Shown here: in pieces, positions 43,650-53,942 of the stretch
Layout of the letters: the number at the start of each line of letters is the position of its first letter
Position numbering within the stretch: position 1 is the first letter of the stretch
Program-made: the position numbers and the translations under genes
Notes under the pieces: generated by a model
Told to the model about the DNA's origin: nothing
The model's input: only the letters and a program-made list of their open reading frames with translations
Databases searched by the model: none
NCBI RefSeq assembly: GCF_000276665.1
Contig: NW_004955459.1
Location: 15,089,367-15,153,366, forward strand
Direction: 5' to 3'
Length of the DNA stretch: 64,000 bases
Source of the DNA: Chinchilla lanigera
Taxonomy: Eukaryota > Chordata > Mammalia > Rodentia > Chinchillidae

Positions 43650-43790
43650 CATCATCTTCATCTGTAAAGTAGGCATAATAATTGTACCTACTTGAGAGGG
43701 ACATTATGAAGAAAAAATAACCTAAGACTCATCAAGTACTTAGGACAGTAATTGGTAGATAGAAGAGCTTAGAAATGTTAGCTAATAGTA
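43650..43790 (+). mobile_element. MIR SINE fossil
   Basis: 'CATCTTCATCTGTAAAGTAG', 'TAATTGTACCTACTTGAGAG', 'TACTTAGGACAGTAATTGGTA'. Confidence 0.72.
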
Positions 43791-43794
43791 CAAG

Positions 43795-45240
43795 AAGTAC
43801 TTGAACATGTAGCTGGCTATTATCCAAAAGAGCCCAGATAGTTGCATTTGGCACATTTTTCCACATTTCTCATAAATAAACCTGCCCATAAAGTAATTTC
43901 ATGGTCTACTTAAGAGTATACTTCAGAGCAAACTCATCCTAATGGGCCTATTCCAATGATGCGGCTAAATTAGAAGTCAGAAATTTTACCAAGATTATAC
44001 TAGAATTCTTTTGTGAATGAAGTCTTTGGCTGGCAACAGCTGCTTTAATTTTTTTCATTATAAATGACATAGACCTTTCAGTCTATACCATTCATTTTTG
44101 CCAAGGTTTGTAACATTGGTTGCTCACTGTTTCTTTTAACTGACATTGATTCTTTCTGGTTTAAATATTGCTTGTCCCCAGCCTTCATCACCCGCCTCCA
44201 TGGCCAAATTCAGAGGCAATCTCAGACCTGTCTGAGCCCAGAGGAAGACAACTACCCCAGCCCTTAAAAGTAAGAGGAAGTAAGATCCACTTACCTTTTG
44301 GGGTAACTTGCCAGAGTAAGGATGTAAAATTTGCTACTTCCTCAACAGAATGGTGAGCTTGTCTCCCCAATCACTTTTGTCAAAAATGCAGGATTTCCAT
44401 AATATTGAGAATCAGTGTTGTAGTCATTTGTTAGATACATTAATTATAAGTGGACAGGATTTTAACAGACACTCTCTGGCAGATGGAATTAATCCATAAC
44501 TTTCTAGGAGATAAGCTCATTTCTTATTAGGTATTCAGATAGCCAAAGATTTAAACTTTACATGGTACAGTGCAAAGAGCTTATAGTAGAAGTTTCAGCT
44601 CCAAGCCTCAGTCCTACCCCTTATTCACCATAAGACATAAAAGTAATAGTGTTTGTGCTGATGACCTCCAAAGGGTCCTGATAATGAGCTAGCACAGTCA
44701 TTCATGTTTGTGCCCATTCTTTGAACAGCCTCACTTTCTCTAGCCACAAACATGCTATCATAATGCAAGCCTGCCAAAGCCATGGACATGTCTCTGGAAG
44801 ATATTCCTCAGAGATGGGCCTGAAGTAAGAAGTACCCTTTCAAGTGCTGTCATTCATGTTTAAAGACACTGCTCACTAATGAGGAAATGTTCCCTTTAAA
44901 GGAACTTGTGAAAAAATTCCTTCTTAAATTTAGTCCCAAGGAACATTTATCATTTATCAAAACTTTGTAGGATCCCTTTTATCTGCCATGGAAAATTATG
45001 TAATTTCATTTCACTTTTTGAATTTGTTGTACAAAGCTTGGAGCCAAGATCAATGAAAAAGTGTTAAATTAGCACATTCTAGGTGCCTGGGAACATCTAT
45101 TCCTGTTGTTCCTTTTAAAGTATGAGCTCCGCTGTTATTTTTAACCCAACTCTTGTACATTATATTGAATTTTAGATGAAGGCTCACATTCTGTCCTAAG
45201 GAGAAGGACTAAAAATTAAGGAGAAATCAAGGATGGATGA
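43795..45240. other. Unique sequence; weak MIR at 44565-44670
   Basis: No gene recognised. 'GTACAGTGCAAAGAGCTTAT' is MIR-like. The 44680-45170 block has no repeat signature. Confidence 0.4.
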
Positions 45241-45621
45241 TTGGGGGAAATGCATCATCATTTACCTGAAGAGCTTCCAGAAGAAAACAAAAACCTGCCC
45301 ATCAGGGTGGGTGACCATTTGTCTGAAGAAACCTTCCAGACTGTCTTGCAACTTAATGGATTTCAGATTCCATTGTGCTTCTGTGGTACTGTGGCAAACT
45401 TAAAATTAATACAGACAGAGATAGTAAACCCAAGAAGTTCACAGCCCCATCAAGAGCACCTTTCTGGATTCCAGCAAATTCTCCAGTGGAGCCTGGTGAG
45501 AAAGGTCCAAGGTTGGCTCCTTTCCCAACCACTTAGGCTGATGATGATAGGGACAGTAGAGCCCGGGGACTACATCAGCAAGCCCTTTTTTGCGTGGCAT
45601 ATTTCCAGAGAACTACTCTAA
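45241..45621 (+). other. 126-codon ORF, unrecognised
   Basis: Open from ATG 45241 to TAA 45619, outside any recognised repeat. The predicted product (starts MGEMHHHLPEELPEENKNLP) has no signal peptide, membrane segment or motif I know. An AATAAA polyadenylation hexamer lies at 45633-45638, 12 nt after the stop. It may be a chance ORF, a decayed retrocopy or part of a terminal exon. I do not assign a function. Confidence 0.2.
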
Positions 45622-45644
45622 AATTATTTTGTAATAAAGTTATT

Positions 45645-45875
45645 AAACATTTATTGTTTACCCATGGTGGCCAGGAACACATGATAAGAAACGCAAACAC
45701 AAATGTAGGGTGCAATTTCTGCTACCCCAGGTTTATGTCTTGTGCTGGGAAAGAGGCCTAGTGTTGATATGACCACAAGAGAGGGCAGAATGGGCTATGT
45801 TTCATGGGAAACATAGGTCAACTCTGAGGGAAAATATGAGATCAGGTAGTGAAGTATAGAAGACAGATTTCACAG
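45645..45875. other. Unique sequence
   Basis: No recognisable feature. Confidence 0.35.
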
Positions 45876-45879
45876 TATA

Positions 45880-46095
45880 CACCCTGAAGTCAGACACAGC
45901 CTGGCTCACATTGCTTACCCTGCTGCTTACAAAGTATGTGACCCTATGTATCACTTACCCTCTCTCTGCTTCAATTACCTAGAGAGCATAACTCTACAGT
46001 ACCCATATCTTTGAAGTATTATGATCAGTAAACAAATTGATGGCTGCCTAGCACTTGGAACATGCCAGACACGGAGTGTATGCTAGATTGAAAGG
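45880..46095 (+). mobile_element. MIR SINE, near full length
   Basis: 'CTGAAGTCAGACACAGCCTG', 'GTATGTGACCCTATG', 'CTCTCTGCTTCAATTACCTA', 'GCCTAGCACTTGGAACATGC' in MIR order. Confidence 0.78.
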
Positions 46096-46099
46096 AAGA

Positions 46100-47155
46100 A
46101 GTGATTGTTCCACCAGGGGAAGACCAAAGGAGCAGAAAAGAAGCCAGTTGTCCGTTCCAATCCTCTCAGCAACCGCACCCCATGATAAAGAGAATAATAT
46201 TTTCTAAGAGGAAGACCCCAAGAGACAGGTGGCTCTTCCCTTCTGCCAGATAAGTTAATCCTGTCACCTGGAAATCACTCTGTGATAACTGGGCAACAAC
46301 CCTGAATTAAATAGTGAGCTTCATCAAAAATGCTAATGCTGCTAAAATAAATTCAGATGATTTTAAAGAATTACACAGAATCAAGTGTCCTTCTCAAGGA
46401 TTCTGTGCAATTGCAAATTTCTCCCAATTTGTGTGGAGTTCAGCTTTCACTTATAACATCTGACATTCTAAGAGTTACTCTCTTCCAGTTACTTCAAATA
46501 GAAGCGGGAAAAAGGCATTCTAGTCTTCCCAAATAACATGGGGGAAAAGAAAAGCTGGAAAGGGAGGGAGGATACAACAGAGAAAAGACATTGCTGCTTC
46601 CAGACCTTACTCTTGAGCAGAACCTCTCTTACACAGAATGGAGATGGGTCAGAATTCTGCAGGTGCATATAGAGTCCATGTTGGGAGTACCTAGCTTGCA
46701 TCGAAAGAAATCCCCAGGCTCACAAATGTCTGAGCATAGCCATCTAGTGGTTCTAAATAATAAACTGTGGAGATCAAGCATGGATGGTATGTTGGTTTGG
46801 GGCTTATTTTGCAAGGGGAAATATACTATAGGACATTTATTTTATAAGATTATTTATAATAGTCACCCAAAGAATCGGGAAAAAGAGTTTAGGAAATCTG
46901 TCTACACACTATAGACCAGGAATCCACCTAAGAGCCTGGATCCTGTGATAACGTTCTGCATGTGTCCAGCTGAAGGTCTAGAGCTCATAACAATGCCTCC
47001 CATGAATCCAGCAGGAGATCCAGAACCCAGAACAATATCTCATGCATGCCTGTTTCACTGATCTGTGCTGTGAAGGCCCGAAGGTCAGTGGTGGAATCTA
47101 GGAAGTCTGTGCCAGTAGGGTGAAGAATCTGTGCTAGCAGGCTGAGGGATCTTCA
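46100..47155. other. Unique sequence
   Basis: No gene recognised; a 107-codon plus frame (46591-46914) and a 70-codon minus frame lack motifs. Confidence 0.4.
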
Positions 47156-47158
47156 CTA

Positions 47159-47482
47159 GAGCCAGGAAGCAAAGCTCAAAGTAAGAACCAGAGCTCCCCA
47201 GAAGGTACCACAGCCATCTTCAGCAACAGTAAGGTCCCGAGCTCCTCCAATGGTGAAGACAGGAAAGCCAATGCAGCAAGCTTCTCCAGGAGACTGAGCA
47301 GCGTAGCATTTTTCCCTCCGGAGCCAGGAAGTGATGCTCAGAGGACCAGAGTTCCCCCAAAGTGAACTGAAGCTATTCTCAGTGCCAACAAGGCCCTGAG
47401 CTCCTTGGAGGATGAAAATAGCCAAGTTCATTAGGAAAGTCAGCCTGACAAGCTCCTCCAACAGAACCAACAGCTCCTTACA
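47159..47482 (+). repeat. Two imperfect 162-bp tandem units
   Basis: Unit 1 at 47159-47320 and unit 2 at 47321-47482 both start GAGCCAGGAAG and share CCAGAGTTCCCC-, AAGGCCCTGAGCTCC- and CAAGCTCCTCCA-like blocks. Followed by a short CAGCTCCTTA doublet (47465-47495). Could be a decayed minisatellite or part of an unidentified LTR. Confidence 0.7.
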
Positions 47483-47661
47483 GCTCCTTACAGCTTCTAC
47501 CAGATCCAACAGCCTTTCATCTCCCAACAGGTTCACTTCTTCTCCAGTTCTGCCTCTTATGCTGCTGGCAACAATCTTCAGGTGGGCCCCTCAGACCCAG
47601 CACCACTCTTACTCAGTTCAACTGGTGGTTATAAGTTGACCACCAGTTGTCAATCCACTAC

Positions 47662-47735
47662 AGATGGATGAAGGATGGATGGATAGTTGGAAGGAAGAAT
47701 AGATGGACAGATGGATAGATACATACATACATGGA
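47662..47735 (+). repeat. (GGAT)n/(GATA)n microsatellite
   Basis: Interrupted GGAT, AGAT and CATA units. Confidence 0.9.
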
Positions 47736-47739
47736 TCTT

Positions 47740-49095
47740 TTTAGGTATCAAGAAAATGTTCATAGCTTCAAATATTTTCCCCAATCCAAGATTTACTGTA
47801 CCCTAACTTCCACAATTAATACAACATTCAAGCCTTATCCTTTGCATGCATTGTTTAATACATACAAATCTCACAATTAATAGTTCACTGTGTCACACCT
47901 GGGCAGGAATGTTGTGGTTAAATCAAGAAACAAGGATGGTGAGAGATGGGAACTTGAAGAAGGCTTGGAAAAAGGTCATTGGCAGACAAGGAGGCAGGAA
48001 ATGCCCAAGACAAAACCTCCAACTCCTCACTGTTTTGCTGAAAGCTCTTCCTCAATTCCTGCCTTGTCCAAATATCATTGGCTAACTTAATAGCAAGATC
48101 TGAAAACATTAATCATTCACTCAATCTTTGCTTTTGCCTTTGTAACAGGAATTCTAGAAAAGTGATTGTTGAACATCCTTCATTTGATAAGGCAGTCATA
48201 TCTCAGTTAGCACACCTTTAATTGTGAGAGGAAATAAATGGTTGAATTGTAATCACTGTTGACATTGCTCTGAGCTACCCAGGCTGCAAGAAGAGAAATA
48301 AGTAGAAGTGAAAGTACCCAAAGAACAGCCTTGTCATGGGCATTTCAAACCCAATACGGTGAGCCAAATCAATCAGGGTAAAAAACTGGCTAAAGGCCAC
48401 CCGCTAAGCAATCCTGGAAGAGAAAACTGTGGCGACATATGTTCACTTAAAAATGGAAAATTGCAATTCATTTCCAAAGTAATCATTTCTAACCCATTTC
48501 TGCCCCAACTTTTTATGCTCCTCTGAACTTCTCGGGTATATTTACAGCACAAAACTTTCTGTGTCTGTGTTCAGGCTGTATTTGATTTGCATTGCAGAAT
48601 ATCACCGTAACCCTCCCAGTCCTTATAAATTAAGTTTATGCTGAGATTACAGAAATGGAACAGAAGTAGCTCCTTGCTGTGACTTAATGTTGTACGAGTT
48701 TATTTCTTTGTTTTTCTTGGGAAATTATATTGATGGGCTGGATCAGTGGAAAAAAATGATGAAAGCCCTCCCCATGCTCCATGCTTGTTTTTGCTTTCAT
48801 TTTTAAAAATCAAATGTATCCAAATAATCTTCTTCCAGATGAACTTGGATTAAATAGGGACAAGGGATAATTGAGAACAAGATTTCCATCTGTTCTATCG
48901 ATTAAAAAGCAAAAGTTAGGAAGAGAGAAAAAATTGAACCGATGCTGTCTTGTAGGTGAGCACTGTAATGGGAGGGTAGTCAAATGATCCAGGGGCTGAG
49001 CTGAGAGCCTGGCGTGGCTGACAGCTGCAGCTTCAGCTCCACCTGTGGGTGTCTGGGTGTCTGTGCTCCCTGCTTTCTCCCAGAGGCAGACAATG
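47740..49095. other. Unique sequence
   Basis: No repeat or gene recognised. Frames of 63-98 codons overlap without support. Confidence 0.4.
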
Positions 49096-49099
49096 TCCC

Positions 49100-49180
49100 A
49101 TCTCATTGGCTCCTATATCTGCGGTGCATTGCTCCCATTGGCTACCACACCGTCTTGCCCCATTCTCACTGGCTATTGTG
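49100..49180. promoter_or_regulatory. Cluster of CCAAT-box (NF-Y-like) sites
   Basis: ATTGGCT (inverse CCAAT) at 49105 and 49137 and a variant ACTGGCT at 49168, spaced 32 and 31 bp, in unique DNA. NF-Y sites at about this spacing are known in some promoters and LTRs. No TATA box or transcript evidence. Confidence 0.3.
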
Positions 49181-49535
49181 CATGCATTTACTCCTCCTTT
49201 CAATATTCCTTAGGCCCCTGTCATCTCCTCCTTCACTCATTAATTTAAATCTCACCATGACTGAATGAAACAAGCACAGATGGACAGCTCATCTTGTCCT
49301 GAGGCGCTAATAATTCCCATCTGAATTAACCTTGTCTTTCCAGCTACACTGGAAGCTTTTCAATAGCAAGAAGCTTGTCTTTCATTCCTCACATTCTCCA
49401 GTTTGGTTTATAGCAAAGAAACCTGCATATAACAACTAGAAATACAATGAACTCAACTAGAAGGAAAAAATGGGTTGATTTTGTTTCATTTCTGGAAAAA
49501 CAATGAAAAATAGTAATTATGTGAAGTGATGTTAG
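49181..49535. other. Unique sequence
   Basis: No recognisable feature. Confidence 0.35.
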
Positions 49536-49539
49536 TTAA

Positions 49540-49650
49540 TTGGGTGGTGGTGGTGATCCACAATGTGTACACCTACTAACACACCAAGCTGTACACCTTG
49601 TATATACAATTCTTATTTGTCAATAATACCTCAATAAAGCTGGAGAAAAA
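49540..49650 (+). mobile_element. Old L1M 3' terminal fragment
   Basis: 'GGTGGTGGTGGTGATCCACA', 'CAAGCTGTACACCTTGTATA', 'ATACCTCAATAAAGCTGGAG' match the terminal 3' UTR of old L1s. Confidence 0.65.
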
Positions 49651-49654
49651 CAGA

Positions 49655-50270
49655 AATATTGTGATGTCTCTGGGAAAGCAGAACTTTACAGCAGGTAAAA
49701 ACATGCTTTTAATCACTACTAAGGAAACTGACTTTCTCTAGTCTGGCTCTTCCTACCTGTAGCAGCACAAACACCACCTCAGCACAGATGGCTGTTTGAG
49801 AAGCACTTGAGTGGCCTCTCCAAATAGTCACATGAAGACAACTGCCCGTTCACTCTGTAAGAACACAGCTGCATGCCTCTGTCTTAGCAAGGGTCACTGT
49901 TAGAGGTGAGTGAAGACAATCTATGCCTTTCCTGCTGTTTATATTTGCATCTGCTAATTTACTCCAGGTCCTTGGAACCATCAGTCAGGAGCAGAAGGAG
50001 GAGGTGCCAGAGATTTGCCTCTCAAATTTAAAATTAATCAGAGACACCCACTGATTACAGAAGTCAGGAAAGGAGCGTGGTTCTCCCTAAAAGAACTGGC
50101 ACCATCACTGGGGAGTGTTCAAAAGTTCAGGACTCACTCCTCACTGGGCATTCCTGGGACCAGCACTGGTGGGTTCTACAGAACTCACCTCCTCCACGGA
50201 GGAAGAAACTCATGGAAATTGTGTCCTCCCAATATTCATACATTGCATCCTTAATCCCGAGTATGACCAG
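49655..50270. other. Unique sequence
   Basis: No recognisable feature. Confidence 0.4.
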
Positions 50271-50272
50271 CG

Positions 50273-50815
50273 ATTCATTCTCTAGATAGCCTGAAGGGAA
50301 AGAATAACTCATTTCTATCAGTGTTTTTTCCATGAAGTCTTTTTTAATATGCCATCTCGGTTCATTCTCACAAACCTTGAATGACAGGTAGTTAAAAGCA
50401 GAGATACTCCAATATTAAGAGAATGAAAGAACTGCCTTAAAAGAGACCATACAGTAAGGCTCTGATTTGATAGAACTGGTATCCTTCGAAAAAAAGAGAA
50501 GAAAGTATTCTTTCCCACCCTTCCCCATCTCTCTCCCTCTCTATCTGTATGAGTAAAGTTGGCCACCTGTACACCAAGAAGAGAGGCCTTTCCAGCACCC
50601 AATCCTTCTGGACCTTGATCGGGGACGTCAGCCTCCAGAACTGTTGGAAAACAGATTTCTGTTAAGTCACCAAGTCTATGGTATTCCACTATGGCTCTCC
50701 AAGCTACCTCATACAAGTACTGTTGTGGTTATTTGGTGCATGAAAATACTGAACTCAGAAATGCTCACAGGATCATATAGCCAGTGAGAAGCAGAGCTCA
50801 AATCCCATTGCATAT
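50273..50815 (+). repeat. Local duplication, copy 1, split by an MLT1 LTR
   Basis: 50273-50413 matches 51606-51743 closely ('TCATTCTCTAGATAGCCTGAAG', 'TATGCCATCTC', 'AGAGATACTCCAA'). Similarity appears to resume at 50737-50815 ('GGATCATATAGCCAGTGAGA') after the LTR at about 50425-50725. Confidence 0.75.
50425..50725 (+). mobile_element. MLT1-like LTR
   Basis: 'AGAACTGGTATCCTTCGAAA', 'GAGAGGCCTTTCCAGCACCC', 'CTTGATCGGGGACGTCAGCC', 'CCAGAACTGTTGGAAAACAG', 'TCACCAAGTCTATGGTATTC' are the MLT1 3' half in order. Confidence 0.75.
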
Positions 50816-51049
50816 TCTTTCCATATTGACAAGGTTGGAATTCTTATTAAAAAGTCACCTTCACTTTGATCCACACTGTCATAAGAAAGCCAGTGGTCAA
50901 ATAATAATGAGAAATGCATAAGGTATAATGGCCTTAGATTGCCCAGGATACTGAAAAAGGAAGGTATATCATGAACTCTAATTGAACAAATGGATGAATT
51001 CTTCCAGTTGGAGATAGCAAGTCTTCATAGCAGAAATAGAAATCTCATC

Positions 51050-51180
51050 CAGAGTATCTTAAATGTACAGATGAGGAAACTGGCATAGGGAGATTAAATA
51101 GACTGTGCAAGGTCACAAAGTGTTGAACTTCAAACCCAGGCAGTACAATTCCAGATCACTGGCTTCAACCACTATGTACA
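51050..51180 (-). mobile_element. MIR SINE fossil
   Basis: 'ACAGATGAGGAAACTGGCAT', 'TGTGCAAGGTCACAAAG', 'CAAACCCAGGCAGTACAATT' reverse MIR core. Confidence 0.8.
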
Positions 51181-51339
51181 TATGACTCCCAAAAACATAG
51201 GAAAAGGACCAAAGTGGTGACGGGGTGTAGTAGGGGCAAACTAGCAGGAAAGAAAGCAGTAGGCAGTAAAGACACTTATCACCACTACACATGATCTACT
51301 CTCTACTGTGCTTTGAACCATCTGGGCCTAAGATGTATC

Positions 51340-51475
51340 TCTCTGGATTCAAACTCCTTCAGACCTAGAGCCCTGCCTTAGTTATCTTGATATATCCATA
51401 GCCCATGGACAATGTTTTGTACATACAAAGAACTGAGTACATGCTAAATATACTGAATGGCTGAAATTACTGATA
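51340..51475 (+). mobile_element. LINE-2 3' end fossil
   Basis: 'AAACTCCTTCAGACCTAGAG', 'CCATAGCCCATGGACAATG', 'GAGTACATGCTAAATATACT' resemble the L2 3' terminus. Confidence 0.5.
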
Positions 51476-51605
51476 AAAACATTATGTCTGAGCATATTTT
51501 TGTCCTAGAGCACATGAAAGGATACATTTCTCAGAGAGACATGTAGAGTCATCATGAATGAAGCTCTTAACATCACAGCATGGTCCTACATCTACAATAT
51601 CATCC

Positions 51606-51835
51606 TTTCATTCTCTAGACAGCCTGAAGGAAAAGAATAACTTATTTTTAATAGTGCTTTGTCCATGGAGTTTTTTTAAATATGCCATCTCAATTTTCAC
51701 CAACCTTGAATGTTAGGTAGTCAAAATCAGAGATACTCCAACTATACAGGCTCAGAAACAGGTATCAGAGAGGGAAAAGATGCATCCAAGATCATTTAGC
51801 TACCCAGTAGCAAAGGCTGGACTTAAATCCCAACA
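51606..51835 (+). repeat. Local duplication, copy 2 (uninterrupted)
   Basis: Partner of 50273-50815; its right part (51715-51835) reads as reverse MIR ('GGCTCAGAAACAGGTATCAG', 'GATCATTTAGCTACCCAGTA'). Similarity to copy 1 extends outside the MIR, so the pair is a DNA duplication rather than two MIR insertions. Confidence 0.75.
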
Positions 51836-51944
51836 CCTGCTTTGGTAAGACTGAGTTTGCCATTTCTCAGGCTGCAGATGGATCTCTTGAAGAAGGACTT
51901 GGGCAGAGCAGTTGGCATGGAGTTTTGCTAGTCAAATGCTCCAT

Positions 51945-52095
51945 TGCCCTTGCCAGGTGCAAGCAGCAACGTCACTCAGGAGTTGGTTCACAATGCAGAC
52001 TCAGGTCCATCCCAGACATTCTGAATTTGAATGATTGTTTTCACCACTTTCCAGGTGATTTGTGTATAAGAAAAGTTTTGCAAACTGTTATGCTA
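51945..52095 (+). mobile_element. MER5-type hAT-Charlie MITE fossil
   Basis: 'CACAATGCAGACTCAGGTCC', 'CCCAGACATTCTGAATTTGA', 'TTTCCAGGTGATTTGTGTAT' follow MER5A/B order. Confidence 0.65.
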
Positions 52096-52099
52096 GAAG

Positions 52100-52750
52100 A
52101 GGTGCTCATAAGGGTAGTCATTAACAGATATAAAGAAGTGGAATGTCCTCGGGTATGTTCTGTAGAGTTAAGTGGATATTTTATGCATTTGACTATGTTC
52201 AGATATTGACTTGGCAAATGTCAGCTGGGGCTTGTGCATGACAAGAATGAAAAGACACCAACAGGAGGTTTGGACTAAGTGAACAATTTACAAACTCCAA
52301 GCAGCAGATGCCAGCAAATGCATAGATAAGTGCTCTGTGCCTGACAGTCTCTCCTACATTGGAAAGCTGGAAACTGGGACACCCAGCTAGAGAGACATAT
52401 ATCTGACTTTTCTGCACATGGACAGGACTGGCAGTCACCACTGTCTTTTACATGCTTCCTGATGCTGCATCAGGGCCCTGTGAAGCTCAGTGTTATGAGC
52501 ACACAGGCTCAGCTCTGTTTAGCATAAGCCAGAAAAGTAACTCCTTCCATTACAGAAGATGCTGCTTCCTGAGCTGATTTTATGGAGACTGTCACATGAT
52601 GAGTGGACAGGTGGTCGGCTGAGTTGCATTCAGCCACCTCTCCCACCCCAAATCTCAATGCCAGTTTTCATGCCAGAGGAACTTCAAATCAAACACTATA
52701 TTTTTTGTAATTTATCTCTACCAGATGATGTCCAGGCTATCACAGGCAAA
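52100..52750. other. Unique sequence
   Basis: No gene recognised. Confidence 0.4.
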
Positions 52751-52757
52751 ATGGTTT

Positions 52758-52885
52758 AGTCAGTTGTGGTGGCACACACTTGTAATCTCAGCATTTGAGA
52801 AGTTGAGGCAGAAAGATTGCCAGGAGTCTGAGGCCAGCCTGCACTACATAGTGAATCCTTGTCTCAAAACAAATAAAACCAAGCA
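52758..52885 (+). mobile_element. B1 SINE
   Basis: 'GTGGTGGCACACACTTGTAA', 'GAGGCCAGCCTGCACTACAT', 'CCTTGTCTCAAAAC' tail. Flanks aaatggttta / agatggttta. Confidence 0.92.
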
Positions 52886-53014
52886 AGATGGTTTAAAGAA
52901 CCAGCTTTTTAAATTTCTCTAAACCAGCTAAACATTTTGATTGGATTTCTTTGCTGAGAGTAGTACTTGCTAGACCAGTATGAATTTGTTGATTAACTTT
53001 TATAGTACTATACT

Positions 53015-53320
53015 GGGTTGAAAAGTTTCTCACCAAAACTCATGTCCATCCAAAACCTCCAAATGTGACCTTCTTTAGAAATAGTGTCTTTACATATATG
53101 AGGAGTTAAAATGAGGTCCTACTGAACCAAAATCCAGTTTGCTTACCATAGAAGGAGAAGGAGATATGGAGACACAGGAAAAAAAGGTCACGTGAAGACA
53201 AAAGTATAAGTTAGAGTGTGGTGGCTATCAGCAAGAAATGCCCAGGACAGCTGGCAACCACTAGAAGCTGGGAAGAGGCAGGACATCGCCTGTCCCCAGC
53301 ATCATCAGTGGAGCATGGCT
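53015..53320 (+). mobile_element. MLT1-like LTR
   Basis: 'CCTCCAAATGTGACCTTCTT', 'GAAATAGTGTCTTTACATAT', 'GGAGTTAAAATGAGGTCCTA', 'GTCACGTGAAGACAAAAG' in MLT1 order; 3' end decayed. Confidence 0.75.
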
Positions 53321-53529
53321 TTATCAACCTTAGTGTTAGGCTTCTATTCTCAGAACCATATAAAATTAACTTCTATGTTTTTTATTTTAAAGAGAATTTT
53401 AAAAAGAACAATAGCAAAATAACAACATAGACAAAAACAAATAAAAATTTTAAATGTCCAGTATGGAGTACTTCATCTCATCAGATCTAGGAAACTGAAA
53501 CAGTATCTACCAATCAATGTTGCTACCAT

Positions 53530-53690
53530 TATTTTGAGGGCTTACCATGTACCCAACACTGCTCTGAGCACCTTGCATTTATTTATTCACTGAAATCTCA
53601 CAACAACCTTTTAAAGGAGGTATTGACATTTCACATGTGCGGAACTGGTATCAAGGGAGATATTAAATCACTTGCTCACTTTTTTTCTCT
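53530..53690 (-). mobile_element. MIR SINE fossil
   Basis: 'CATGTACCCAACACTGCTCT', 'ATTCACTGAAATCTCACAAC', 'TTAAATCACTTGCTCAC' reverse MIR. Confidence 0.75.
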
Positions 53691-53942
53691 AGTTTAGCAA
53701 TGAGTGAGCAGGTTCTCAACCAGGTAGTCAAGCTCTGGAACTCTCAAACCGACTCTCCAAGAAGGAGCTCTAGAAATAGAGAGGGCAAGCTAAGATGCAC
53801 CAATGACAAGAGATGCCATGAACAACAGAGTATTATTCAACCACAAGCAGAACGAAATCTAGTCATTTGCAGCAACATGGGAAGAACTGGAGCAACCAGC
53901 TGTGCCAGAGGAATGCCATGCCTGACCCATAGCCCCTGAACC

